Source: Pampus argenteus
Lineage: Eukaryota > Chordata > Actinopteri > Scombriformes > Stromateidae
DNA: 64,000 nucleotides
Direction of reading: 5' to 3'
NCBI GenBank assembly: GCA_036937835.1
Contig: CM072864.1
Coordinates: 21,065,501-21,129,500 of the forward strand
The notes under the pieces were generated by a model, which saw nothing but the letters and a program-made list of their open reading frames with translations, had not been told where the DNA came from and made no database searches. Within the stretch, counting starts at the first letter, position 1. Every line of letters begins with the position of its first letter. A program made the translations under genes and the position numbers. Positions 42,901-58,275 of the stretch are shown in pieces.

Positions 42901-45900
42901 AATGACAATAGACATAACAGGAATGACAATAGAGATAAAGACAATAGAGATAAAGAGAATGACAATAGACATAACAGGAATGACAATAGAGATAAAGACA
43001 ATAGAGATAAAGAGAATGACAATAGAGACAAAGAGAATGACCATAGAGATAAAGACAATAGAGATAACGGGAATTACAATAGAGATAACAGGAATGACAA
43101 TAGAGATAAAGAGAATGACAATAGAGATAAAGAGAATGACAATAGAGACAAAGAGAATGACCATAGAGATAAAGACAATAGAGATAACGGGAATTACAAT
43201 AGAGATAACAGGAATGACAATAGAGATAAAGAGAATGACAATAGAAATAAAGACAATAGAGATAATAAGAATGACAATAGAGATAAATACAATAGAGATA
43301 AAGAGAATGACAATAGAGATAACAGGAATGACAATAGAGATAAAGACAACAGAGATAAAGAGAATGACAACAGAGATAAAGACAATAGAGATAATAAGAA
43401 TGACAATAGAGATAAATACAATAGAGATAAAGAGAATGACAATAGAGATAACAGGAATGACAATAGAGATAAAGACAATAGAGATAATAAGAATGACAAT
43501 AGAGATAAATACAATAGAGATAAAGAGAATGACCATAGACATAACAGGAATGACAATAGAGATAAAGACAACAGAGATAAAGAGAATGAGAATAGAGATA
43601 AAGACAATAGAGATAACAGGAATGACAATAGAGATAAAGAGAATGACAATAGACATAACAGGAATGACAATAGAGATAAAGACAATAGAGATAAAGAGAA
43701 TGACCATAGACATAACAGGAATCACAATAAAGATAAAGACAATAGAGATAAAGAGAATGACAATAGACATAACAGGAATGACAATAGAGATAAAAAACAA
43801 TAGAGATAAAAAGAATGACCATAGACATAACAGGAATGACAATAGAGATAAAGACAATAGAGCTAAAGAGAATTACAATAGAGATAACAGGAATGACAAT
43901 AGAGATAAAGAGAATGACAATAGAGATAAAGAGAATGACAATAGAGACAAAGAGAATGACCATAGAGATAAAGACAATAGAGATAACGGGAATTACAATA
44001 GAGATAACAGGAATGACAATAGAGATAAAGAGAATGACAATAGAAATAAAGACAATAGAGATAATAAGAATGACAATAGAGATAAATACAATAGAGATAA
44101 AGAGAATGACAATAGAGATAACAGGAATGACAATAGAGATAAAGACAACAGAGATAAAGAGAATGACAACAGAGATAAAGACAATAGAGATAATAAGAAT
44201 GACAATAGAGATAAATACAATAGAGATAAAGAGAATGACAATAGAGATAACAGGAATGACAATAGAGATAAAGACAATAGAGATAAAGACAATAGAGATA
44301 ATAAGAATGACAATAGAGATAAATACAATAGAGATAAAGAGAATGACAATAGACATATCAGGAATGACAATTGAGATAAAGACAATAGAGATAAAGAGAA
44401 CGACGATAGAGATAAAGAGAATGACAATAGAATAAAAGAGAATGACAATAGAGATAAAGAGAATGACAATAGAGATAAAGAGAATATAGATAAAGAGAAT
44501 GACAATAGAGATAAAGACAATAGAGATAACAGGAATGACAATAGAGATACAGAGAATGACAATAGACATAACAGGAATGACAATAGAGATAAAGACAATA
44601 GAGATAAAGAGAATGACCATAGACATAACAGGAATGACAATAGAGATAAAGACAACAGAAATAAAGAGAATGAGAATAGAGATAAAGACAATAGAGATAA
44701 CAGGAATGACAATAGAGATAAAGAGAATGACCATAGACATAACAGGAATGACAATAGAGATAAAGACAATAGAGATAAAGAGAATGAGAATAGAGATAAA
44801 GACAATAGAGATAACAGGAATGACAATAGAGATAAAGAGAATGACAATAGACATAACAGGAATGACAATAGAGATAAAAACAATAGAGATAAAGAGAATG
44901 ACCATAGACATAACAGGAATGACAATAGAGATAAAGACAATAGAGATAAAGAGAATGACAATAGAGATAAAGACAATAGAGATAAAGAGAATGACAATAG
45001 ACATAACAGGAATGACAATAGAGATAAAGACAATAGAGATAAAGAGAATGACAATAGACATAACAGGAATGACAATAGAGATAAAGACAATAGAGATAAA
45101 GAGAATGACAATAGAGACAAAGAGAATGACCATAGAGATAAAGACAATAGAGATAACGGGAATTACAATAGAGATAACAGGAATGACAATAGAGATAAAG
45201 AGAATGACAATAGAGATAAAGAGAATGACAATAGAGACAAAGAGAATGACCATAGAGATAAAGACAATAGAGATAACGGGAATTACAATAGAGATAACAG
45301 GAATGACAATAGAGATAAAGAGAATGACAATAGAAATAAAGACAATAGAGATAATAAGAATGACAATAGAGATAAATACAATAGAGATAAAGAGAATGAC
45401 AATAGAGATAACAGGAATGACAATAGAGATAAAGACAACAGAGATAAAGAGAATGACAACAGAGATAAAGACAATAGAGATAATAAGAATGACAATAGAG
45501 ATAAATACAATAGAGATAAAGAGAATGACAATAGAGATAACAGGAATGACAATAGAGATAAAGACAATAGAGATAAAGACAATAGAGATAATAAGAATGA
45601 CAATAGAGATAAATACAATAGAGATAAAGAGAATGACCATAGACATAACAGGAATGACAATAGAGATAAAGACAACAGAGATAAAGAGAATGAGAATAGA
45701 GATAAAGACAATAGAGATAACAGGAATGACAATAGAGATAAAGAGAATGACAATAGACATAACAGGAATGACAATAGAGATAAAGACAATAGAGATAAAG
45801 AGAATGACCATAGACATAACAGGAATCACAATAAAGATAAAGACAATAGAGATAAAGAGAATGACAATAGACATAACAGGAATGACAATAGAGATAAAAA

Positions 45901-46374
45901 ACAATAGAGATAAAAAGAATGACCATAGACATAACAGGAATGACAATAGAGATAAAAACAATAGAGATAAAGAGAATGACCATAGACATAACAGGAATGA
46001 CAATAGAGATAAAGACAATAGAGATAAAGAGAATGACAATAGAGATAAAGACAATAGAGATAAAGAGAATGACAATAGAGATAAAGACAATAGAGATAAA
46101 GAGAATGACAATAGACATAACAGGAATGACAATAGAGATAAAGACAATAGAGATAAAGAGAATGGCAATAGAGATAAAGAGAATGACAATAGACATAACA
46201 GGAATGACAAGAGATAAAGACAATAGAGACAAAGTGAATGACAATAGAGACAAAGAGAATGACAATAGAGATAAAGAAAATAGAGATAAAGAGAATGACA
46301 ATAGAGATAAAGAGATTGACAATAGAGATAAAGAGAATGACAATAGACATAACAGGAATGACAATAGAGATAAA
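39985..46374. repeat. 6,390-bp higher-order unit, copy 1
   Basis: Landmarks recur 6,390 bp downstream: insertion markers ending at 40,746 and 41,602 map to 47,136 and 47,992, the 2-base deletion at 41,834 maps to 48,224, and rare AACAGGGATGAC and GAGCATGAC variants near 40,600-40,700 map to 46,990-47,090. The short 856-bp spacing between two insertion markers is distinctive of this unit. The content is family 2 with a short family-1-like piece near 41.0-41.4 kb. Confidence 0.82.
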
Positions 46375-49300
46375 GACAATAGAGATAAAGAGAATGACAA
46401 TAGACATATCAGGAATGACAATTGAGATAAAGACAATAGAGATAAAGAGAACGACGATAGAGATAAAGAGAATGACAATAGAATAAAAGAGAATGACAAT
46501 AGAGATAAAGAGAATGACAATAGAGATAAAGAGAATATAGATAAAGAGAATGACAATAGAGATAACAGGAATGACAATAGAGATACAGAGAATGACAATA
46601 GACATAACAGGAATGACAATAGAGATAAAGACAATAGAGATAAAGAGAATGACAATAGAGGCAAAGAGAATGACCATAGAGATAACGGGAATTACAATAG
46701 AGATAACAGGAATGACAATAGAGATAAAGAGAATGACAATAGAGATAAAGACAATAGAGATAAAGAGAATGACAATAGAGATAAAGACAATAGAGATAAA
46801 GAGAATGACAATAGACATAACAGGAATGACAATAGAGATAAAGACAATAGAGATAAAGAGAATGACCATAGACATAACAGGAATGACAATAGAGATAAAG
46901 ACAATAGAGATAAAGAGAATGAGAATAGAGATAAAGACAATAGAGATAACAGGAATGACAATAGAGATAAAGAGAATGACAATAGACATAACAGGGATGA
47001 CAATAGAGATAAAGACAATAGAGATAAAGAGAATGACCATAGACATAACAGGAATCACAATAAAGATAAAGACAATAGAGATAAAGAGCATGACAATAGA
47101 CATAACAGGAATGACAATAGAGATAAAAAACAATAGAGATAAAGAGAATGACCATAGACATAACAGGAATGACAATAGAGATAAAAACAATAGAGATAAA
47201 GAGAATGACCATAGACATAACAGGAATGACAATAGAGATAAAGAAAATAGAGATAAAGAGAATGACAATAGAGATAAAGAGAATGACAATAGAGATAAAG
47301 ACAATAGAGATAAAGAGAATGACAATAGACATAACAGGAATGACAATAGAGATAAAGACAATAGAGATAAAGAGAATGACAATAGAGATAAAGACAATAG
47401 AGATAATAAGAATGACAATAGAGATAAATACAATAGAGATAAAGAGAATGACAATAGACATAACAGGAATGACAACTGAGATAAAGACAATAGAGATAAA
47501 GAGAACGACAATAGAGATAAAGAGAATGACTATAGAATAAAAGAGAATGACAATAGAGATAAAGAGAATGACAATAGAGATAAAGACAATAGAGATAAAG
47601 AGAATGACAATAGAAATAAAGACAATAGAGATAACAGTAATGACAATAGAGATAAAGAGAATGACAATAGACATAACAGGAATGACAATAGAGATAAAGA
47701 CAATAGAGATAAAGAGAATGACCATAGACATAACAGGAATGACAATAGAGATAAAGACAATAGAGATAAAGAGAATGAGAATAGAGATAAAGACAATAGA
47801 GATAACAGGAATGACAATAGAGATAAAGAGAATGACAATAGACATAACAGGAATGACAATAGAGATAAAGACAATAGAGATAAAGAGAATGACCATAGAC
47901 ATAACAGGAATCACAATAAAGATAAAGACAATAGAGATAAAGAGAATGACAATAGACATAACAGGAATGACAATAGAGATAAAAAACAATAGAGATAAAA
48001 AGAATGACCATAGACATAACAGGAATGACAATAGAGATAAAAACAATAGAGATAAAGAGAATGACCATAGACATAACAGGAATGACAATAGAGATAAAGA
48101 CAATAGAGATAAAGAGAATGACAATAGAGATAAAGACAATAGAAATAAAGAGAATGACAATAGAGATAAAGACAATAGAGATAAAGAGAATGACAATAGA
48201 CATAACAGGAATGACAAGAGATAAAGACAATAGAGACAAAGAGAATGACAATAGAGACAAAGAGAATGACAATAGAGATAAAGAAAATAGAGATAAAGAG
48301 AATGACAATAGAGATAAAGAGATTGACAATAGAGATAAAGAGAATGACAATAGACATAACAGGAATGACAATAGAGATAAAGACAATAGAGATAAAGAGA
48401 ATGACAATAGACATAACAGGAATGACAATAGAGATAAAGACAATAGAGCTAAAGAGAATTACAATAGAGATAACAGGAATGACAATAGAGATAAAGAGAA
48501 TGACAATAGAGATAAAGAGAATGACAATAGAGACAAAGAGAATGACCATAGAGATAAAGACAATAGAGATAACGGGAATTACAATAGAGATAACAGGAAT
48601 GACAATAGAGATAAAGAGAATGACAATAGAAATAAAGACAATAGAGATAATAAGAATGACAATAGAGATAAATACAATAGAGATAAAGAGAATGACAATA
48701 GAGATAACAGGAATGACAATAGAGATAAAGACAACAGAGATAAAGAGAATGACAACAGAGATAAAGACAATAGAGATAATAAGAATGACAATAGAGATAA
48801 ATACAATAGAGATAAAGAGAATGACAATAGAGATAACAGGAATGACAATAGAGATAAAGACAATAGAGATAAAGACAATAGAGATAATAAGAATGACAAT
48901 AGAGATAAATACAATAGAGATAAAGAGAATGACAATAGACATATCAGGAATGACAATTGAGATAAAGACAATAGAGATAAAGAGAACGACGATAGAGATA
49001 AAGAGAATGACAATAGAATAAAAGAGAATGACAATAGAGATAAAGAGAATGACAATAGAGATAAAGAGAATATAGATAAAGAGAATGACAATAGAGATAA
49101 AGACAATAGAGATAACAGGAATGACAATAGAGATACAGAGAATGACAATAGACATAACAGGAATGACAATAGAGATAAAGACAATAGAGATAAAGAGAAT
49201 GACCATAGACATAACAGGAATGACAATAGAGATAAAGACAATAGAGATAAAGAGAATGACAATAGAGATAAAGACAATAGAGATAAAGAGAATGACAATA

Positions 49301-50850
49301 GACATAACAGGAATGACAATAGAGATAAAGACAATAGAGATAAAGAGAATGACAATAGACATAACAGGAATGACAATAGAGATAAAGACAATAGAGATAA
49401 AGAGAATGACAATAGAGACAAAGAGAATGACCATAGAGATAAAGACAATAGAGATAACGGGAATTACAATAGAGATAACAGGAATGACAATAGAGATAAA
49501 GAGAATGACAATAGAGATAAAGAGAATGACAATAGAGACAAAGAGAATGACCATAGAGATAAAGACAATAGAGATAACGGGAATTACAATAGAGATAACA
49601 GGAATGACAATAGAGATAAAGAGAATGACAATAGAAATAAAGACAATAGAGATAATAAGAATGACAATAGAGATAAATACAATAGAGATAAAGAGAATGA
49701 CAATAGAGATAACAGGAATGACAATAGAGATAAAGACAACAGAGATAAAGAGAATGACAACAGAGATAAAGACAATAGAGATAATAAGAATGACAATAGA
49801 GATAAATACAATAGAGATAAAGAGAATGACAATAGAGATAACAGGAATGACAATAGAGATAAAGACAATAGAGATAAAGACAATAGAGATAATAAGAATG
49901 ACAATAGAGATAAATACAATAGAGATAAAGAGAATGACCATAGACATAACAGGAATGACAATAGAGATAAAGACAACAGAGATAAAGAGAATGAGAATAG
50001 AGATAAAGACAATAGAGATAACAGGAATGACAATAGAGATAAAGAGAATGACAATAGACATAACAGGAATGACAATAGAGATAAAGACAATAGAGATAAA
50101 GAGAATGACCATAGACATAACAGGAATCACAATAAAGATAAAGACAATAGAGATAAAGAGAATGACAATAGACATAACAGGAATGACAATAGAGATAAAA
50201 AACAATAGAGATAAAAAGAATGACCATAGACATAACAGGAATGACAATAGAGATAAAGACAATAGAGCTAAAGAGAATTACAATAGAGATAACAGGAATG
50301 ACAATAGAGATAAAGAGAATGACAATAGAGATAAAGAGAATGACAATAGAGACAAAGAGAATGACCATAGAGATAAAGACAATAGAGATAACGGGAATTA
50401 CAATAGAGATAACAGGAATGACAATAGAGATAAAGAGAATGACAATAGAAATAAAGACAATAGAGATAATAAGAATGACAATAGAGATAAATACAATAGA
50501 GATAAAGAGAATGACAATAGAGATAACAGGAATGACAATAGAGATAAAGACAACAGAGATAAAGAGAATGACAACAGAGATAAAGACAATAGAGATAATA
50601 AGAATGACAATAGAGATAAATACAATAGAGATAAAGAGAATGACAATAGAGATAACAGGAATGACAATAGAGATAAAGACAATAGAGATAAAGACAATAG
50701 AGATAATAAGAATGACAATAGAGATAAATACAATAGAGATAAAGAGAATGACAATAGACATATCAGGAATGACAATTGAGATAAAGACAATAGAGATAAA
50801 GAGAACGACGATAGAGATAAAGAGAATGACAATAGAATAAAAGAGAATGA
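46375..50850. repeat. 6,390-bp higher-order unit, copy 2 (partial)
   Basis: It aligns with 39,985 onward at a shift of 6,390 bp until about 49.9 kb, where one extra 15-bp monomer changes the shift to 6,405. The left junction is near 46,375-46,405, where GACATATCAGG follows a truncated family-2 segment. The match to copy 1 ends near 50.85 kb, where the 2,786-bp tandem pattern takes over. Confidence 0.78.
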
Positions 50851-50915
50851 CAATAGAGATAAAGAGAATGACAATAGAGATAAAGAGAATATAGATAAAG
50901 AGAATGACAATAGAG
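48130..50915. repeat. 2,786-bp tandem unit, copy 1
   Basis: The block bounded by GAAATAAAGAG near 48,145 recurs 2,786 bp downstream. The 2-base deletion at 48,224 maps to 51,010, and the insertion marker at 50,208 maps to 52,994. It overlaps the second half of the 6,390-bp copy, so the 2,786-bp duplication arose within it. Confidence 0.82.
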
Positions 50916-53701
50916 ATAAAGACAATAGAAATAAAGAGAATGACAATAGAGATAAAGACAATAGAGATAAAGAGAATGACAATAGACATAACAGGAATGA
51001 CAAGAGATAAAGACAATAGAGACAAAGAGAATGACAATAGAGACAAAGAGAATGACAATAGAGATAAAGAAAATAGAGATAAAGAGAATGACAATAGAGA
51101 TAAAGAGATTGACAATAGAGATAAAGAGAATGACAATAGACATAACAGGAATGACAATAGAGATAAAGACAATAGAGATAAAGAGAATGACAATAGACAT
51201 AACAGGAATGACAATAGAGATAAAGACAATAGAGCTAAAGAGAATTACAATAGAGATAACAGGAATGACAATAGAGATAAAGAGAATGACAATAGAGATA
51301 AAGAGAATGACAATAGAGACAAAGAGAATGACCATAGAGATAAAGACAATAGAGATAACGGGAATTACAATAGAGATAACAGGAATGACAATAGAGATAA
51401 AGAGAATGACAATAGAAATAAAGACAATAGAGATAATAAGAATGACAATAGAGATAAATACAATAGAGATAAAGAGAATGACAATAGAGATAACAGGAAT
51501 GACAATAGAGATAAAGACAACAGAGATAAAGAGAATGACAACAGAGATAAAGACAATAGAGATAATAAGAATGACAATAGAGATAAATACAATAGAGATA
51601 AAGAGAATGACAATAGAGATAACAGGAATGACAATAGAGATAAAGACAATAGAGATAAAGACAATAGAGATAATAAGAATGACAATAGAGATAAATACAA
51701 TAGAGATAAAGAGAATGACAATAGACATATCAGGAATGACAATTGAGATAAAGACAATAGAGATAAAGAGAACGACGATAGAGATAAAGAGAATGACAAT
51801 AGAATAAAAGAGAATGACAATAGAGATAAAGAGAATGACAATAGAGATAAAGAGAATATAGATAAAGAGAATGACAATAGAGATAAAGACAATAGAGATA
51901 ACAGGAATGACAATAGAGATACAGAGAATAACAATAGACATAACAGGAATGACAATAGAGATAAAGACAATAGAGATAAAGAGAATGACCATAGACATAA
52001 CAGGAATGACAATAGAGATAAAGACAATAGAGATAAAGAGAATGACAATAGAGATAAAGACAATAGAGATAAAGAGAATGACAATAGACATAACAGGAAT
52101 GACAATAGAGATAAAGACAATAGAGATAAAGAGAATGACAATAGACATAACAGGAATGACAATAGAGATAAAGACAATAGAGATAAAGAGAATGACAATA
52201 GAGACAAAGAGAATGACCATAGAGATAAAGACAATAGAGATAACGGGAATTACAATAGAGATAACAGGAATGACAATAGAGATAAAGAGAATGACAATAG
52301 AGATAAAGAGAATGACAATAGAGACAAAGAGAATGACCATAGAGATAAAGACAATAGAGATAACGGGAATTACAATAGAGATAACAGGAATGACAATAGA
52401 GATAAAGAGAATGACAATAGAAATAAAGACAATAGAGATAATAAGAATGACAATAGAGATAAATACAATAGAGATAAAGAGAATGACAATAGAGATAACA
52501 GGAATGACAATAGAGATAAAGACAACAGAGATAAAGAGAATGACAACAGAGATAAAGACAATAGAGATAATAAGAATGACAATAGAGATAAATACAATAG
52601 AGATAAAGAGAATGACAATAGAGATAACAGGAATGACAATAGAGATAAAGACAATAGAGATAAAGACAATAGAGATAATAAGAATGACAATAGAGATAAA
52701 TACAATAGAGATAAAGAGAATGACCATAGACATAACAGGAATGACAATAGAGATAAAGACAACAGAGATAAAGAGAATGAGAATAGAGATAAAGACAATA
52801 GAGATAACAGGAATGACAATAGAGATAAAGAGAATGACAATAGACATAACAGGAATGACAATAGAGATAAAGACAATAGAGATAAAGAGAATGACCATAG
52901 ACATAACAGGAATCACAATAAAGATAAAGACAATAGAGATAAAGAGAATGACAATAGACATAACAGGAATGACAATAGAGATAAAAAACAATAGAGATAA
53001 AAAGAATGACCATAGACATAACAGGAATGACAATAGAGATAAAGACAATAGAGCTAAAGAGAATTACAATAGAGATAACAGGAATGACAATAGAGATAAA
53101 GAGAATGACAATAGAGATAAAGAGAATGACAATAGAGACAAAGAGAATGACCATAGAGATAAAGACAATAGAGATAACGGGAATTACAATAGAGATAACA
53201 GGAATGACAATAGAGATAAAGAGAATGACAATAGAAATAAAGACAATAGAGATAATAAGAATGACAATAGAGATAAATACAATAGAGATAAAGAGAATGA
53301 CAATAGAGATAACAGGAATGACAATAGAGATAAAGACAACAGAGATAAAGAGAATGACAACAGAGATAAAGACAATAGAGATAATAAGAATGACAATAGA
53401 GATAAATACAATAGAGATAAAGAGAATGACAATAGAGATAACAGGAATGACAATAGAGATAAAGACAATAGAGATAAAGACAATAGAGATAATAAGAATG
53501 ACAATAGAGATAAATACAATAGAGATAAAGAGAATGACAATAGACATATCAGGAATGACAATTGAGATAAAGACAATAGAGATAAAGAGAACGACGATAG
53601 AGATAAAGAGAATGACAATAGAATAAAAGAGAATGACAATAGAGATAAAGAGAATGACAATAGAGATAAAGAGAATATAGATAAAGAGAATGACAATAGA
53701 G
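50916..53701. repeat. 2,786-bp tandem unit, copy 2
   Basis: Direct tandem copy of 48,130-50,915, near-identical in the blocks compared. Differences include GAGAATAACAATAG near 51,925 (GAGAATGACAATAG in copy 1) and a TAACAGG-region change near 52,155. The match ends near 53,701, where the right flank instead follows the segment at 44.5 kb. Confidence 0.82.
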
Positions 53702-55595
53702 ATAAAGACAATAGAGATAACAGGAATGACAATAGAGATACAGAGAATGACAATAGACATAACAGGAATGACAATAGAGATAAAGACAATAGAGATAAAG
53801 AGAATGACCATAGACATAACAGGAATGACAATAGAGATAAAGACAACAGAAATAAAGAGAATGAGAATAGAGATAAAGACAATAGAGATAACAGGAATGA
53901 CAATAGAGATAAAGAGAATGACCATAGACATAACAGGAATGACAATAGAGATAAAGACAATAGAGATAAAGAGAATGAGAATAGAGATAAAGACAATAGA
54001 GATAACAGGAATGACAATAGAGATAAAGAGAATGACAATAGACATAACAGGAATGACAATAGAGATAAAAACAATAGAGATAAAGAGAATGACCATAGAC
54101 ATAACAGGAATGACAATAGAGATAAAGACAATAGAGATAAAGAGAATGACAATAGAGATAAAGACAATAGAGATAAAGAGAATGACAATAGACATAACAG
54201 GAATGACAATAGAGATAAAGACAATAGAGATAAAGAGAATGACAATAGACATAACAGGAATGACAATAGAGATAAAGACAATAGAGATAAAGAGAATGAC
54301 AATAGAGACAAAGAGAATGACCATAGAGATAAAGACAATAGAGATAACGGGAATTACAATAGAGATAACAGGAATGACAATAGAGATAAAGAGAATGACA
54401 ATAGAGATAAAGAGAATGACAATAGAGACAAAGAGAATGACCATAGAGATAAAGACAATAGAGATAACGGGAATTACAATAGAGATAACAGGAATGACAA
54501 TAGAGATAAAGAGAATGACAATAGAAATAAAGACAATAGAGATAATAAGAATGACAATAGAGATAAATACAATAGAGATAAAGAGAATGACAATAGAGAT
54601 AACAGGAATGACAATAGAGATAAAGACAACAGAGATAAAGAGAATGACAACAGAGATAAAGACAATAGAGATAATAAGAATGACAATAGAGATAAATACA
54701 ATAGAGATAAAGAGAATGACAATAGAGATAACAGGAATGACAATAGAGATAAAGACAATAGAGATAAAGACAATAGAGATAATAAGAATGACAATAGAGA
54801 TAAATACAATAGAGATAAAGAAAATGACCATAGACATAACAGGAATGACAATAGAGATAAAGACAACAGAGATAAAGAGAATGAGAATAGAGATAAAGAC
54901 AATAGAGATAACAGGAATGACAATAGAGATAAAGAGAATGACAATAGACATAACAGGAATGACAATAGAGATAAAGACAATAGAGATAAAGAGAATGACC
55001 ATAGACATAACAGGAATCACAATAAAGATAAAGACAATAGAGATAAAGAGAATGACAATAGACATAACAGGAATGACAATAGAGATAAAAAACAATAGAG
55101 ATAAAAAGAATGACCATAGACATAACAGGAATGACAATAGAGATAAAAACAATAGAGATAAAGAGAATGACCATAGACATAACAGGAATGACAATAGAGA
55201 TAAAGACAATAGAGATAAAGAGAATGACAATAGAGATAAAGACAATAGAGATAAAGAGAATGACAATAGAGATAAAGACAATAGAGATAAAGAGAATGAC
55301 AATAGACATAACAGGAATGACAATAGAGATAAAGACAATAGAGATAAAGAGAATGGCAATAGAGATAAAGAGAATGACAATAGACATAACAGGAATGACA
55401 AGAGATAAAGACAATAGAGACAAAGTGAATGACAATAGAGACAAAGAGAATGACAATAGAGATAAAGAAAATAGAGATAAAGAGAATGACAATAGAGATA
55501 AAGAGATTGACAATAGAGATAAAGAGAATGACAATAGACATAACAGGAATGACAATAGAGATAAAGACAATAGAGATAAAGAGAATGACAATAGA
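52690..55595. repeat. Copy of 43.5-46.4 kb, shifted 9,191 bp
   Basis: Insertion markers ending at 43,803 and 45,907 map to 52,994 and 55,098; the 2-base deletion at 46,217 maps to 55,408; and the rare GACAAAGTGAATG change at 46,231 maps to 55,422. The match ends near 55,595, where CATAACAGG replaces CATATCAGG. It overlaps the end of the 2,786-bp copy, so it marks an exchange or conversion event joining the two backgrounds. Confidence 0.8.
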
Positions 55596-58275
55596 CATAA
55601 CAGGAATGACAATAGAGATAAAGACAATAGAGATAAAGAGAATGACAATAGAGACAAAGAGAATGACCATAGAGATAAAGACAATAGAGATAACGGGAAT
55701 TACAATAGAGATAACAGGAATGACAATAGAGACAAAGAGAATGACAATAGAGATAAAGAGAATGACAATAGAGGCAAAGAGAATGACCATAGAGATAACG
55801 GGAATTACAATAGAGATAACAGGAATGACAATAGAGATAAAGAGAATGACAATAGAAATAAAGACAATAGAGATAATAAGAATGACAATAGAGATAAAGA
55901 GAATGACAATAGAGATAACAGGAATGACAATAGAGATAAAGACAACAGAGATAAAGAGAATGACAACAGAGATAAAGACAATAGAGATAATAAGAATGAC
56001 AATAGAGATAAATACAATAGAGATAAAGAGAATGACAATAGAGATAACAGGAATGACAATAGAGATAAAGACAATAGAGATAAAGACAATAGAGATAATA
56101 AGAATGACAATAGAGATAAATACAATAGAGATAAAGAGAATGACAATAGACATATCAGGAATGACAATTGAGATAAAGACAATAGAGATAAAGAGAACGA
56201 CGATAGAGATAAAGAGAATGACAATAGAATAAAAGAGAATGACAATAGAGATAAAGAGAATATAGATAAAGAGAATGACAATAGAGATAACAGGAATGAC
56301 AATAGAGATACAGAGAATGACAATAGACATAACAGGAATGACAATAGAGATAAAGACAATAGAGATAAAGAGAATGACCATAGACATAACAGGAATGACA
56401 ATAGAGATAAAGACAACAGAAATAAAGAGAATGACAATAGAGATAAAGACAATAGAGATAACAGGAATGACAATAGAGATAAAGAGAATGACAATAGACA
56501 TAACAGGAATGACAATAGAGATAAAGACAATAGAGATAAAGAGAATGACCATAGACATAACAGGAATGACAATAGAGATAAAGACAATAGAGATAAAGAG
56601 AATGAGAATAGAGATAAAGACAATAGAGATAACAGGAATGACAATAGACATAACAGGAATGACAATAGAGATAAAGACAATAGAGATAAAGAGAATGACA
56701 ATAGAGACAAAGAGAATGACCATAGAGATAAAGACAATAGAGATAACGGGAATTACAATAGAGATAACAGGAATGACAATAGAGACAAAGAGAATGACAA
56801 TAGAGATAAAGAGAATGACAATAGAGGCAAAGACAATAGAGATAAAGAGAATGACAATAGAGATAAAGACAATAGAGATAAAGAGAATGACAATAGAGAT
56901 AAAGACAATAGAGATAAAGAGAATGACAATAGACATAACAGGAATGACAATAGAGATAAAGACAATAGAGATAAAGAGAATGGCAATAGAGATAAAGAGA
57001 ATGACAATAGACATAACAGGAATGACAAGAGATAAAGACAATAGAGACAAAGTGAATGACAATAGAGACAAAGAGAATGACAATAGAGATAAAGAAAATA
57101 GAGATAAAGAGAATGACAATAGAGATAAAGAGATTGACAATAGAGATAAAGAGAATGACAATAGACATAACAGGAATGACAATAGAGATAAAGACAATAG
57201 AGATAAAGAGAATGACAATAGACATAACAGGAATGACAATAGAGATAAAGACAATAGAGATAAAGAGAATGACAATAGAGACAAAGAGAATGACCATAGA
57301 GATAAAGACAATAGAGATAACGGGAATTACAATAGAGATAACAGGAATGACAATAGAGACAAAGAGAATGACAATAGAGATAAAGAGAATGACAATAGAG
57401 GCAAAGAGAATGACCATAGAGATAACGGGAATTACAATAGAGATAACAGGAATGACAATAGAGATAAAGAGAATGACAATAGAAATAAAGACAATAGAGA
57501 TAATAAGAATGACAATAGAGATAAAGAGAATGACAATAGAGATAACAGGAATGACAATAGAGATAAAGACAACAGAGATAAAGAGAATGACAACAGAGAT
57601 AAAGACAATAGAGATAATAAGAATGACAATAGAGATAAATACAATAGAGATAAAGAGAATGACAATAGAGATAACAGGAATGACAATAGAGATAAAGACA
57701 ATAGAGATAAAGACAATAGAGATAATAAGAATGACAATAGAGATAAATACAATAGAGATAAAGAGAATGACAATAGACATATCAGGAATGACAATTGAGA
57801 TAAAGACAATAGAGATAAAGAGAACGACGATAGAGATAAAGAGAATGACAATAGAATAAAAGAGAATGACAATAGAGATAAAGAGAATATAGATAAAGAG
57901 AATGACAATAGAGATAACAGGAATGACAATAGAGATACAGAGAATGACAATAGACATAACAGGAATGACAATAGAGATAAAGACAATAGAGATAAAGAGA
58001 ATGACCATAGACATAACAGGAATGACAATAGAGATAAAGACAACAGAAATAAAGAGAATGACAATAGAGATAAAGACAATAGAGATAACAGGAATGACAA
58101 TAGAGATAAAGAGAATGACAATAGACATAACAGGAATGACAATAGAGATAAAGACAATAGAGATAAAGAGAATGACCATAGACATAACAGGAATGACAAT
58201 AGAGATAAAGACAATAGAGATAAAGAGAATGAGAATAGAGATAAAGACAATAGAGATAACAGGAATGACAATAGA
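55219..58275. repeat. 1,627-bp tandem pair
   Basis: 55,219-56,648 recurs at 56,846-58,275. The rare GACAAAGTGAATG change repeats at 55,422 and 57,049, and the 2-base deletion at 55,408 and 57,035. The interval between the two matching parts (56,649-56,845) holds ordinary family-2 monomers. The second copy carries the same private changes, so the duplication followed the 9,191-bp event. Confidence 0.8.
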
